NCBI GenBank assembly: GCA_964058805.1
Contig: CAXKVV010001058.1
Span: 1-37,103, forward strand
DNA length: 37,103 bases
From: Schoenoplectus triqueter
Lineage: Eukaryota; Streptophyta; Magnoliopsida; Poales; Cyperaceae
Direction of reading: 5' to 3'
Shown here: in pieces, positions 24,625-33,787 of the stretch
Layout: each line of letters starts with the position of its first letter
Position numbering within the stretch: the stretch's first letter is position 1
Program-made: the position numbers and the translations under genes
The notes under the pieces: model-generated
Told to the model about the DNA's origin: nothing
The model's input: the letters and a program-made list of their open reading frames with translations, nothing else
Databases searched by the model: none

Positions 24625-24700
24625 ACGTGTCGTCCGACGTGTCACATTCACGGATTTGTGTCTTCTCGTAGAAGCACCGTTCTACCAAGGCTTATATAAA
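24625..24700 (+). promoter_or_regulatory. XTH promoter: two ACGTGTC motifs and TATA box
   Basis: TATATAAA at 24693-24700 lies about 155 bp before the start codon, placing transcription start near 24725-24735 and giving a roughly 125-bp 5' UTR rich in CA and CT. Two copies of ACGTGTC (24625-24631, 24637-24643), 12 bp apart, resemble ABA-responsive (ABRE, bZIP-binding) elements. This suggests, but does not show, ABA or stress control. Confidence 0.7.
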
Positions 24701-24855
24701 CCGCATCTCACACCACTCTCCTGATGCAGTGAACAAAAAGAGATCACAATTCACACCAGAACAAAAAGCATATCATACAAACAACATTCACAAGCCTCAC
24801 ATTATCTTGTCCAACATCTTTCACCTCTCATCTCTGTTTCCTTTCTCTTCTTCCG

Positions 24856-25947
24856 ATGGTTGTTTCTAGACCTGCAATGGCGTTAGGCCTTATACTATGG
24901 ATATCAATGGCGACCAGTTTGGCAATGGCAGCGTCCAAGTTCGATGACGTCATCCAGCCAAGCTGGGCCAACGATCATGTCATCTACGATGGTGATATTC
25001 TCATGCTCAAGCTCGACAACTTCTCTGGTATCTATCTTTTTTATCATTTCCACCATTATTCTAAAAGTTCTCATCATCTTTTGTTCTATTCTGATTTTTA
25101 AAATTCTCTGTTTGTTGACATTTTGAAACTAGGATCTGGGTTTGCATCAAAGAACAAATATCTCTATGGTAAGGCCACTGCTGAGCTCAAGCTCGTTCCA
25201 GGCGACTCGGCTGGCACTGTCACTGCCTTTTATGTAAGTCAAATTACATTCTCATAGTATTTCATTTCCAAATATAATATATTTCAGGGACTGACATAGA
25301 AGTTTCTTTCTTTCGCATTTGTTCAGTTATCGACCGATGGTGATAACCACCACGAGTTCGACTTCGAGTTTCTGGGCAACCGAACTGGAGAGCCATATCT
25401 GGTGCAAACTAACCTCTACATCAATGGAACCGGGAACAGAGAACAGAGGATGGACCTTTGGTTCGATCCCACCACCGACTTCCACTCGTACTCGGTCTTG
25501 TGGAACCCACAACAGGTGGTGTTTCTCATCGACGACGCCCCCATTCGCGTGTACTCCAACCAGGAGTCGGAGAAAGGCATCCCTTTCCCTCGCGACCGGC
25601 CCATGGCGGTGTACAGCTCTATCTGGAACGCTGATGACTGGGCTACCGAAGGAGGCAGGGTGAAGACCGACTGGAGCCATGCGCCATTTGTGAGTACATT
25701 TAGAGAGGTGAGGATTGACGGATGTGAGTGGGGGGATGACAATGTCGATTGGGAAAGTGAGGTGAAGAGATGTAGCGAGAGCCAGTGGGGGAAGGAGGGG
25801 AGGTACTGGTGGAAGGAGAAGGAAATGGAGATGTTGAATGTGCACCAGAGCCACCAGCTCCTGTGGGCTCGGTCTAATCACCTGGTCTACGACTACTGCA
25901 ATGATCCTGCCAGGTTTCCAGTCCAGCCTGCCGAGTGTGCGCATTAG
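24856..25947 (+). CDS. XTH: Xyloglucan endotransglucosylase/hydrolase (GH16), XTH9-like
   Basis: Apoplastic GH16 enzyme that cuts and religates xyloglucan during wall expansion. Exons 24856-25027, 25133-25233 and 25327-25947 join in phase to 297 residues, the normal XTH length. Residues 1-26 form a signal peptide (hydrophobic [17 protein letters not shown]). The catalytic motif HEFDFEFLG is at residues 100-108: Glu101 nucleophile, Asp103, Glu105 acid/base. It is followed at once by the conserved N-glycosylation sequon Asn109-Arg-Thr. Further family blocks are [38 protein letters not shown], and a C-terminal XET_C region with conserved cysteines (GCEW, RCSES, YDYCND, AECAH). The HEFDFEF variant of the usual DEIDFEF and the NREQR block point to XTH9-type members; the exact orthologue needs a tree. 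Exon 3 is much GC-richer than the flanks. No defect is seen. Confidence 0.95.
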
Positions 25948-26200
25948 TATGGTGGTGCTAAAGGAGTAAAGTTCAAGGTTCGTTTTGTAAAAGTGGAACT
26001 GCTTGTTTCTGGTTATGAATATGATGATGGAGATGAGAATAAGATGGTAATGGAGGTGGGTTTAACTTGGCGTTGTTTTATTTCTTCATTAGTTGTTTGG
26101 TTTAGTTTTAACTGTTGTAAAAAAAATGTGACCACGGTCTATGGTCTGATTTAATGGAAAATGGTTTTCTTTGTAAATTGTTTTCCCTGTCCTTTGATTC
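25948..26200 (+). other. XTH 3' UTR
   Basis: The G/T-rich stretch after the stop includes AATAAG at 26038-26043, followed by T-rich sequence. It is a plausible polyadenylation region; the exact end cannot be read from sequence. Confidence 0.5.
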
Positions 26201-26548
26201 CAATTGCACTGATACGCGGGGCCCATTTGTTTTGATAATTCATTGACAATACGGGTCCCATGTGATACGCTTTTAGGGACGGACATGCAATTTTTATTCT
26301 CAAAATAAGGCTTTTTGAGTACATCAAATAATCCAGATTTTTTTAGGTAAATAAAAATAAATAACAAGGGAAATGTTATGAGTATTTTTTTGTATTTGTG
26401 CTAATAATCTGAATTGAGTTTGATATTCGGCTATGTTGCATGAATATGGGTGTGAGTATCATATTCGATACGATGCAATACGACGATACATCAATTTCAA
26501 AAAAATTAAAATAAATTTGAGAGTGAATTTTGAACTAATATAGATAGA

Positions 26549-26891
26549 GAAGGGATCAGTTGATCATGGGTTATTTTGATATTGGATCTCTAAAAAAATA
26601 TAAAAAAATCATAAAAATAAAAAAAATTATAGATGTATTTTTTTATCTTTGGATTGATATCATTTAAATTTTATATAATTTTATTATCGTTTGATAATCT
26701 ATCAAAGTCCATCAAATTTTCATATAATTTATAACGGTTTCAATTTAATGATTTTTGATGGACTATCCAATGATAATGAAATTACATTAAATTTGAATGA
26801 CAATCAATCTAAAATTAAAAAAAATACATATATAATTTTTTTTCTATTTTTATCAAGGTTATTAAATAACCCATTGTCAACTGATCTCTTC
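26549..26891. mobile_element. MITE family B, 343 bp, well preserved
   Basis: Ends GAAGGGATCAGTTGATCA (left) and GAAGAGATCAGTTGACAA (right, inverted) pair at most positions and continue into GGGTTATTT on both sides. Subterminal arms TTTTATTATCGTTTGATA and an inverted partner around TATCCAATGATAATGAAATT make most of the element a foldback. No ORF. A diverged copy lies at 23780-24527. Confidence 0.75.
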
Positions 26892-26931
26892 GCATATATA
26901 TAAAAGTAAAATATCAATATAGCACAAAAAA

Positions 26932-27075
26932 GGAGAGGCCTAGTGTTTTTGCGCTGCAGCATTTGGAAGTGAGATAAGGTCCCAGGTTCGATTCCCCAGG
27001 TGCATCTCTATTTTATCTGGATTTTCTTAGAGTCCGTAGGGTTTGTTGTTGCTCACTCCGTGTGGCAGCACGTGT
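26932..27075 (+). mobile_element. tRNA-derived SINE-like unit
   Basis: A perfect B-box GGTTCGATTCC at 26985-26995 stands about 45 bp after a weak A-box-like TAGTGTTTTTG (26941-26951), with tRNA-like spacing. A non-tRNA body follows to about 27075. The head does not fold into a good tRNA, so it is a pol III-type SINE rather than a tRNA gene. No clear target duplication was found. Confidence 0.5.
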
Positions 27076-27339
27076 AGAAACTGAAAACGAACGCACCCTT
27101 AACAACACATACGTATTGATGAGTGACACATGGCGTATTGAAGATCGTATCCTAAAGTCAAATTGAATAAAATATTTCAATACTCCACCCGCACAGTATC
27201 AAACAGGTATCTGATACGCGTGCGGCAACATATATGGAGTATCAGAGTAACACATATATTTGGTTTTGATACTTCTAGTAATGATGGTATTTAAAGTCAA
27301 AAGAGTACAATAATGTAAATAATTTAAGATAAAAATATA

Positions 27340-27893
27340 TAAATCGATTTGTGGCTTAGTATTCAAGTGTAATGGCAGCGGAAGACAATTCAATTCAATT
27401 CTTTCAAAAATTGCAATCAAAGAAATAAGAGAAAATAAAAGAAAAGAACAAATAAAAACACAAGATATAGCGGAGTTCGACTTAAAATATCTACGTCTCC
27501 AGGACTATCAACCTCTAACAATTGAGATTGAGCTGAAACACTAAAAAATAGTTTTACAGTTGTTGAACTTAGTCTCTTAAATAAAAATGAGTTATCGAGC
27601 CTATCGATAACAAGAGTGACAACACACTCAAAACAAAAAATGAGTGACAACACACTCAAAACAAAAAATGAGTGACAACACACTCAAAAAAAGTGAGCAC
27701 TACAGCTCAAGAAAAGTGAGCATAACAGCTCAAAATAGTTTACAAAAAGATCATAAATGATCAAGTTGGGAGAATAGAGAGAAATTAGATTGAGCTTAAA
27801 TAAAAATTTGGCTAATTCAGTATTTTTATCTCTTGGCTTATCTCTCACACTTAGTATATGGCTAGTAAGCTCTTTGGAGTAATGATTTATCTA
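27340..27893 (-). mobile_element. Copia LTR segment (R/U5 side), antisense
   Basis: The minus strand contains phrases common in plant copia LTRs: AGGTTGATAGTCCTGGAGAC, GTCGAACTCCGC, then a TTTTCTTTTATT run and TTCCGCTGCCATTACAC near the left end. The U3 side would lie to the right, inside the left arm of the large palindrome. Two minisatellites sit in it (27614-27738). No internal copia genes are found to the left, so it is a solo or broken LTR. Confidence 0.5.
27614..27738. repeat. Two minisatellites: 28-bp unit x ~2.8 and 23-bp unit x 2
   Basis: A unit starting GAGTGACAACACACTCAAAA begins at 27614, 27642 and 27670 (exact 28-bp period, third copy cut short). Immediately after it, a GTGAGCA(c/t)(t/a)ACAGCTCAA unit begins at 27693 and 27716 (23-bp period). 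Each unit holds a small inverted pair (GAGTG/CACTC; GAGC/GCTC), so each can form a short hairpin. Confidence 0.85.
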
Positions 27894-29841
27894 GATGGAT
27901 CTGTCTCATTTTATCAATGAGAGATGTGATTCTTTTAAAATAGATCTTCTGAAACAGATGAAGAAACTATTTTCGGCCTGAACTGTTATAACGATTTGGG
28001 AATCGTTATAACGGCTTAGAAAGAATAGCCGTTAGATTTGATTGAACTGAATCGTTATACGTTTCATAAAACGTTACAACGCTTAACAAATCATTACATA
28101 ACGATACACTATGACTTCTTTGAGAACTTTTCAACTTTAGAATATTTTTTAGTATTGAGATGAACCGTTATAACGATATACTAGGCAGAAACATTTTCTT
28201 TATTGTTTTAGCTCAATTTATCTTGACCAAGTCAACCCAGTTTGAATCTAACTAAATGTAAGCCTAATGCAGTATTGATTAAGCTTTTGTATCTCATTAT
28301 CAGTCTTGGTTCTTGTGCACTAATTCATTTTCATTTGAATCCCTACAGAAAACTCAAACAAGGCAAATTATAAAATTCAAAGTTATTTTGCAAATCGACA
28401 AATCAAAAAAAGTATTTAGTGCAATAGATTTCATGTGTCGGGATCGAATTTCAAATTTAATTCTAGATAAGGGTATCAATTATTAACCTAACCCGACAGG
28501 TTAACTCGATCTGAACCGACATGACCTGATGATAAATGAGTTGAGTATGTATCTAATTTTTTTATTCGAATCGGGTCGGGTTCAGATCAACCCGACCCAA
28601 TTAATTATATTTTTTAAAGTAATTTTATGATTTAAAACTAATTATATCTTAATTAATATGCATTAATTATACATTACTTAAGATTAATTAAAAATTAATT
28701 AATATTAACTACTTAAACTAATATAAAAATAATTTATTATTTTTCACGGGTCGAGTTGGGTCGACTCGTAATCCGGTCCGATTGGATATGGATCAAAAAA
28801 TTTTAACCTGAATGTAACAGGTTGGGTTCGGATCAGATAAAAAATAATAAAATTATGATGTTTACAACGAAAATTGACCGATTCGAACCGAACCCAACCT
28901 GTTACATTCGGGTTAAAAAATCTTGACCCATATCCGATCGGACCGGATTACGAGTCGACCCAACCCGACCCGTGAAAAAAAAATAATTATTTTTATATTA
29001 GTTTAAGTACTTAATATTAATTAATTTTTAATTAATCTTAAGTAATGTATACTTAATGCATATTAATTAAGATATAATCATTTTTAAATCATAAAATTAC
29101 TTTAAAAAATATAATTAATTGGGTTGGGTTGATCTGAACCCAACTCGACCCGATTCGAATAAAAAAATTAGATTCATACTCAACTCATTTATCATCAGGT
29201 CATGTCGGATCAGATCGGGTTCAGATCGAGTTAACCTGTCGGGTTAGGTTAATAATTGATACCCCTATCTAGAATTAAATTTAAAATTCGGTCCCGGCAC
29301 ACGAAATCTATTACATTAAATACTTTCTTTGATTTGTCGATTTGCAAAACAATTTTGAATTTTATAATTTGGTTTGTTTGAGTTTTCTGTAGGGATTAAA
29401 ATGAAAATGAATTAGTGCACAAGAACCAAGATTAATGATGGGATACAAAAGCTTAATCAAGACTGCATTAAGCTTACATTTAGTTAGATTCAAACTGGGT
29501 TGAATTGGTCAAAATAAATTGAGCTTAAACAATAAAGAAAATGCTTCTGCCCAGTATATCGTTATAATGATTCATCTCAATACTAAAAAATATTCTAAGG
29601 TAGAAAAGTTCTCAAAGAAGCCATAGTGTATAATTATGTAATGATTTGTTAAACGTTGTAACGTTTTATGAAACGTATAACGATGCAGTTCAATCAGATC
29701 TAACGACTATTCTTTCTAAGTTGTTATAACAATTCCCAAATCGTTATAACGATTCAGGCTGAAAATAGTTTCTTCATTTGTTTCAGAAGATTTATTTTAA
29801 AAGGATCACATCTCTCACTGATAAAATGAGACATATCCATC
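27894..29841. repeat. Giant near-perfect palindrome, arms about 950 bp, loop about 42 nt
   Basis: The left arm, about 27894-28838, is the reverse complement of the right arm, about 28881-29841. I followed the pairing over the whole length: from GATGGA/TCCATC at the outer ends, through CGTTATAACG-rich sequence, CCCGACAGGTTAACTCGATC, and AATTAAT-rich cores, to GGTTGGGTTCGG next to the loop. Differences are mostly transitions and small indels; the right arm is about 16 bp longer. By eye the identity exceeds 90%. The inner part (about 28467-29272) has ends like TAGGGGTATCAATTATTAAC, hAT-MITE-like. The outer parts look like copia U3. No coding sequence. Confidence 0.9.
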
Positions 29842-31590
29842 GCTTATTTTCATATTCAATGATTTTCAATTTTAGCCTGAATTTTACACTGAACCGCTGA
29901 CCGACACTAAATTATTCGTCAATTCTAATTGATTTATGGAAATAATTGTTGTCTATATACGACATTGACGTATTATCACCAAATTGTGCATACGGATGCT
30001 TCATTCCCCGGTTAATGAAAGTAATAGATATTTATCACTTTTTAACTATTTCTTCGACATCTATATCATTCTCAATTTAATCCAAATTTATTTATGTTTA
30101 TATTCTGAATGTCATCCTCCTTGACATCGAAGCGCCATTTTTTTTCTTCTTTATCCTCATTCACATTCTGTACTAGAATACATATTGGTGGTTGCTCTAA
30201 GGTCGGGAGTGGTTTCTTTCCTCAGCCAGGACTGAGTTACTACTTTTAGGAATACTAGTCGAACATGGATCATAACGATCATTATTGGATATTATATAAG
30301 ATTCAACTAATAGTTCTAGTGTTTTATACCCGAACATTTGGTAGGGAGTTGTTGTTTTAATATTCCCCAAATCTTTTAAAAAACTACCCCAAATAAACTA
30401 TAAAAATTACTCGAAGCTGGTTGGGTGGTATTGATTCATGCATTAATGGAGAGGTTGAAATGATTAGGGAGCTGTTCTAAACCAACATGAATCCACCTCT
30501 TCAAGTCATGAATAATTATTGTGTCGTTGGTAGAAAATATGCACGCGACACGAATGTCATAATCCACGACAGTTGAAGTGGTCAAGATTTGACCTCCATG
30601 ATACACATTAGTCAGCAACATGGTCGTATTTAAAATATGAACGTTAAACCCTACTGTTAGTATATTTTAATTTTACAGCAAAATATAACAATCTAAATAG
30701 AAATAAAAATATACAATATAGATGAGAAAAAAATGCTAAATACGAATCTGAACTGGATTTGTCGAAAGACACATTTTCAGTTGGAAGCTCTTGCAATAAT
30801 AATAATGACGATTTAAAAAAAATGACTAGAGGAAGAAAAAAGATGAGACTGCTGAGTGTATGATAATATATAAATAAATTATCTGAGATCGAATTTAAAA
30901 TTCGATCCATGCTTCATGCTGGTTTTTAACTACAAATAAATAAGCAAATGTATTTTTTTTTACCTGGGATCAAGGTTAAAATTCAATCTCGACATATAAA
31001 ATTCAGCCCAGACTATTAGCACAAAAAGAAGGGGGTACTCATAGCATTTCTCTCATTTTTTATTTTTTATTTTATTTACTAAAAAAATCTACAAATAATG
31101 GGATTCAATTCACTGTTGAAAGCAAAATGACTCAGCTTTGTTATGGAAAACGCAACATTTTCTTTCCTGATTGTGGTTTCATCTTTCTTTTATAGTGATC
31201 AAAGAAAAAAAAAAGCAAGAAGCGGCGCAATTGTTGTGTTCGGATGGTTGAACTTCTGATCACTTAGAACTATCAGAATAATATTTAATGAAAGAAGCTC
31301 TTGTTTTCATCAATTCTAAAAAGGTAAGAAGAATTCAATCGGTTCTAATAATTTAGAGGAAACGTCCTTTGCTTGTTCAAGTAATGGCAGAAAAGTCGTA
31401 AGTTATAAAGAATGTTGCTTAAGACTTAAGAGTTAAGATAGAGAATTCGCGGCTTAAATAAAACATTTAGAAAATATTAGATAAAAAAAATCCCAAACAT
31501 GCATTTTCGTTTACGCAAAAAGGAACGAATAAACGATAACGAGCAACTCTTATATATTAGTACTACGATTATTGTAACATTACCACATAC
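29842..31590. other. AT-rich spacer with one transposase-like scrap
   Basis: No gene is supported apart from the mudrA-like fragment at 30436-30621. The imperfect phrase GATCGAATTTAAAATTCGATC at about 30888-30906 is a short perfect-core palindrome resembling a phrase in the large palindrome arms. The rest is AT-rich and featureless. Confidence 0.3.
30436..30621 (-). pseudogene. Possible MULE (mudrA-like) transposase N-terminal remnant
   Basis: A 61-codon minus-strand ORF reads NVYHGGQILTTSTVVDYDIR, then IFSTNDTIIIHDLKRWIHVG and a NLSINA ending. A YHGG-opening, a DLKR-type block and an NLSI-type strand are what I expect of the ubiquitin-like N-terminal region of mudrA transposases in plants. 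Nothing of the MULE catalytic domain, zinc knuckle or terminal repeats is seen nearby, so this is at best a small relic. Confidence 0.35.
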
Positions 31591-31776
31591 AGTCCATTGA
31601 TCGTCTTCAAACACAATATTTACAGAAACACCCCCAGTTTAGATTATTTGATCACGGAAATAAAACCTCAACAACCCACCCAGAACAAACTATTCGACAG
31701 ATTCATAGTATTTTTGTTGAAACTAGTAGGTTACATTATTAAAAACCAACAGAACCTTGAAGGGCTGTTTCACTCA
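31591..31776 (-). other. 3' UTR of the tail-anchored protein gene
   Basis: Sequence after the minus-strand stop codon. It is AT-rich and without ORFs in the sense direction. The polyadenylation site cannot be fixed by eye. Confidence 0.4.
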
Positions 31777-33787
31777 TCATGCTCTCTTAAGCAAAATAAT
31801 CAAGATAACCGCAATGGCGAGCCCAAAAAAGGTATTCTGCGTAAAAAATGATTGAAAACCAGAGCTGCTGCCAGCCTCTGCACTATCAGCATCATTTTTT
31901 GTAACAAACACGTCTTGAATAAAATTTGAAATGTTGTGAACCACCTCCATTGTTTTCACCTTTACATTGTTCACAAAGTCGGTAAAACCATTGCTGCCAT
32001 GTGGAGCCCCTTCTGCCTCACAATGAGCCTCTTCATTCTTGTTCTGGTTGGTTTTGAATGATTCTTCAAAAATGCTCTCAGAGATACCTGCATTATTTTT
32101 ATATATGCTTAAGCACAACTGGAAACTAAAATGCCACCCAACCATCAATAATGGCAGACAAAGCATTCTGGGGTCAATTGATGCCTGAAATGTTCTGAAA
32201 GTAACAAACATTCCAGTTTTATCCTGAAAAGAGTACCCGGTTTAACAATTCAATCTGCAACAACTTTATCTCTACAATATTCTTTATTAAAAAAAGTGGA
32301 CAAGATTTGTTACTAAACACTAGGAAGTGCAAGGTGTAACTTTCAGCAAAGTTAACTTGCATAGAAAGATGGTCATCCCAACCAGCACTAATTAACAAAT
32401 TGCTTCCACTTTTTTATTCAAAAAATGTGTGACGAGTATGATCTGATATAATTTGCACAAGACCAATAATAGGAACTTTGAAACTTCAGGGACAAAAAAT
32501 AGCAAAAAGTTTCAGAGATTTCTTCTGCAACTATATAAATATAAATGCTATCAAGGTGCGTTGATTATAAATACACTGGGCAAAGCATACTGGATTGGTG
32601 ATTGCGGCAAAATTCCATGACTTTTTCGTTCTTCAGTAAAGCGTCCCAAACACTTTTATCTGATGCAATAGATGCCACCACAGTCTGCACATTGATGAAA
32701 AGCAATATTAGGAACAATAGGAACTGAGAAGGGGATAAGGTTCATTGTTTTCTAAAAAAAATCTTTGCATAAAGCACATTTGTGTTAAAGTTAAGACTAA
32801 GGTATGGAGTAGTTGCATTAAATATTGAAAAGTTACGAAAAAGGTAAGGGGCAAGAACCTGAGCTTCAGGGTTGGATTGGAGAAGAGAAAATGCCTGTAC
32901 TACTCCTTTTGGCATTGCTGGTATGATTGCATTGTTTTGAAATATCCCCATTTGTTCATGCTCATTTGCACTGCAAACATAACATCAAAATTTTATAATG
33001 AACGCACACAATGAAATCAGATGAAAATTGTATCTTTTAATAAAAAGATTGTACTGAATAAGATGTTCTGTGGTTGAATATTAATAAGCAAACATTACAT
33101 TATAAACTTTAGGAAACAGACCATATTTCCTTCAACCTGAACAATAATAGTCAAATAACAAATACTGTTCTTAATAACTAATTCTGCTGAAAGTTAAATA
33201 AATCTTCTAATTGTACCACAGCTGCATGCTACAACACCCTCATAGAGCAGAATAGGTAGCTAGTTGCATATGAGTTTTAATTTTCCAATATCAACACTAT
33301 CTTGCAAGAAATTGTTCAATTATTCTATAATAGACATCATAAAATTTCACGCATACAATTGCAACTAGAAATTACTCTATAAGAAATCAACCAAACCAAA
33401 TGAGATCATCCAAAGTAAATGAGCTTACCTCACAAGAGCACGAGTTAAATCACCTGTAGCTTCCTGCGCCTCCTCAAGCGTCGGCACAGGGCTGAAGACC
33501 AGTCTAGGAGGGAGATCCTCGAACAAATCCTCTCCTTCACTCTTCCACCCCGTGAATTCCCAATCATCCAGCTCCCACTGCGACATGGCCGAATTCGCGG
33601 ATTCATTCAAACCCTTGGACTCCTCCAGATGGATCGAGATCGTCGCAGAATCAGTGACACCGGCGGAGGGAGGCGGCGCAGAGACGGTGGATCTCCGACC
33701 AACGGCGGAGGTGGCGCAACCCAAAGCAGGTCGGTAGGCGCCCAAAGCGGCGGCCTTTGAGGCGGTTCGCAACACTCCTCCCCCCAT
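31777..33787 (-). CDS. Uncharacterised plant protein with C-terminal membrane anchor, 4 exons
   Basis: Exons on the minus strand, 33787-33429, 32970-32859, 32684-32591 and 32087-31777, all have GT-AG borders and continuous phase, giving 291 residues. Residues 1-45 are rich in Ala, Arg, Ser and Gly with almost no acids (MGGGVLRTASKAAALGAYRP), like an organelle transit peptide. Then come a Trp/acidic segment (SQWELDDWEFTGWKSEGEDL), a block resembling conserved plant proteins of unknown function (NAIIPAMPKGVVQAFSLLQ and TVVASIASDKSVWDALLKNE, residues ~135-185), and a charged linker. A possible amphipathic helix (VKVKTMEVVHNISNFIQDVF) precedes a final hydrophobic segment of about 16 residues (FFGLAIAVILIILL) followed by KRA at the C terminus, as in tail-anchored proteins. 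I do not recognise a named family. Function unknown; membrane residence is inference. Confidence 0.88.

Larger units (their letters stand above)
26430..27270. repeat. ATACG-rich repeat split by MITE and SINE insertions
   Basis: The stretch 26430-26505 (GGGTGTGAGTATCATATTCG and following ATACGA phrases) and the stretch 27180-27262 (CCGCACAGTATCAAACAGG, GGTATCTGATACGCGTGCGG, GGAGTATCAGAGTAACACA) look like two halves of one plant repeat built on GTATC/GATAC words. The MITE at 26549-26891 and the SINE-like unit near 26932 lie between them. Confidence 0.4.

Noticed and set aside
25327..25944. 205-codon minus-strand ORF opposite XTH exon 3
   Set aside because: It is the mirror of a GC-rich, strongly conserved coding exon; absence of stops follows from codon bias of the sense strand, and its translation has no domain pattern.
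26932..27010. tRNA gene
   Set aside because: There is a perfect B-box but a weak A-box, and no acceptor stem or anticodon arm can be folded; a SINE head fits better.
27614..27738. Regular direct repeats considered as a CRISPR array
   Set aside because: Units are contiguous with no unique spacers, and the surrounding genome is a plant's; they are minisatellites in an LTR.
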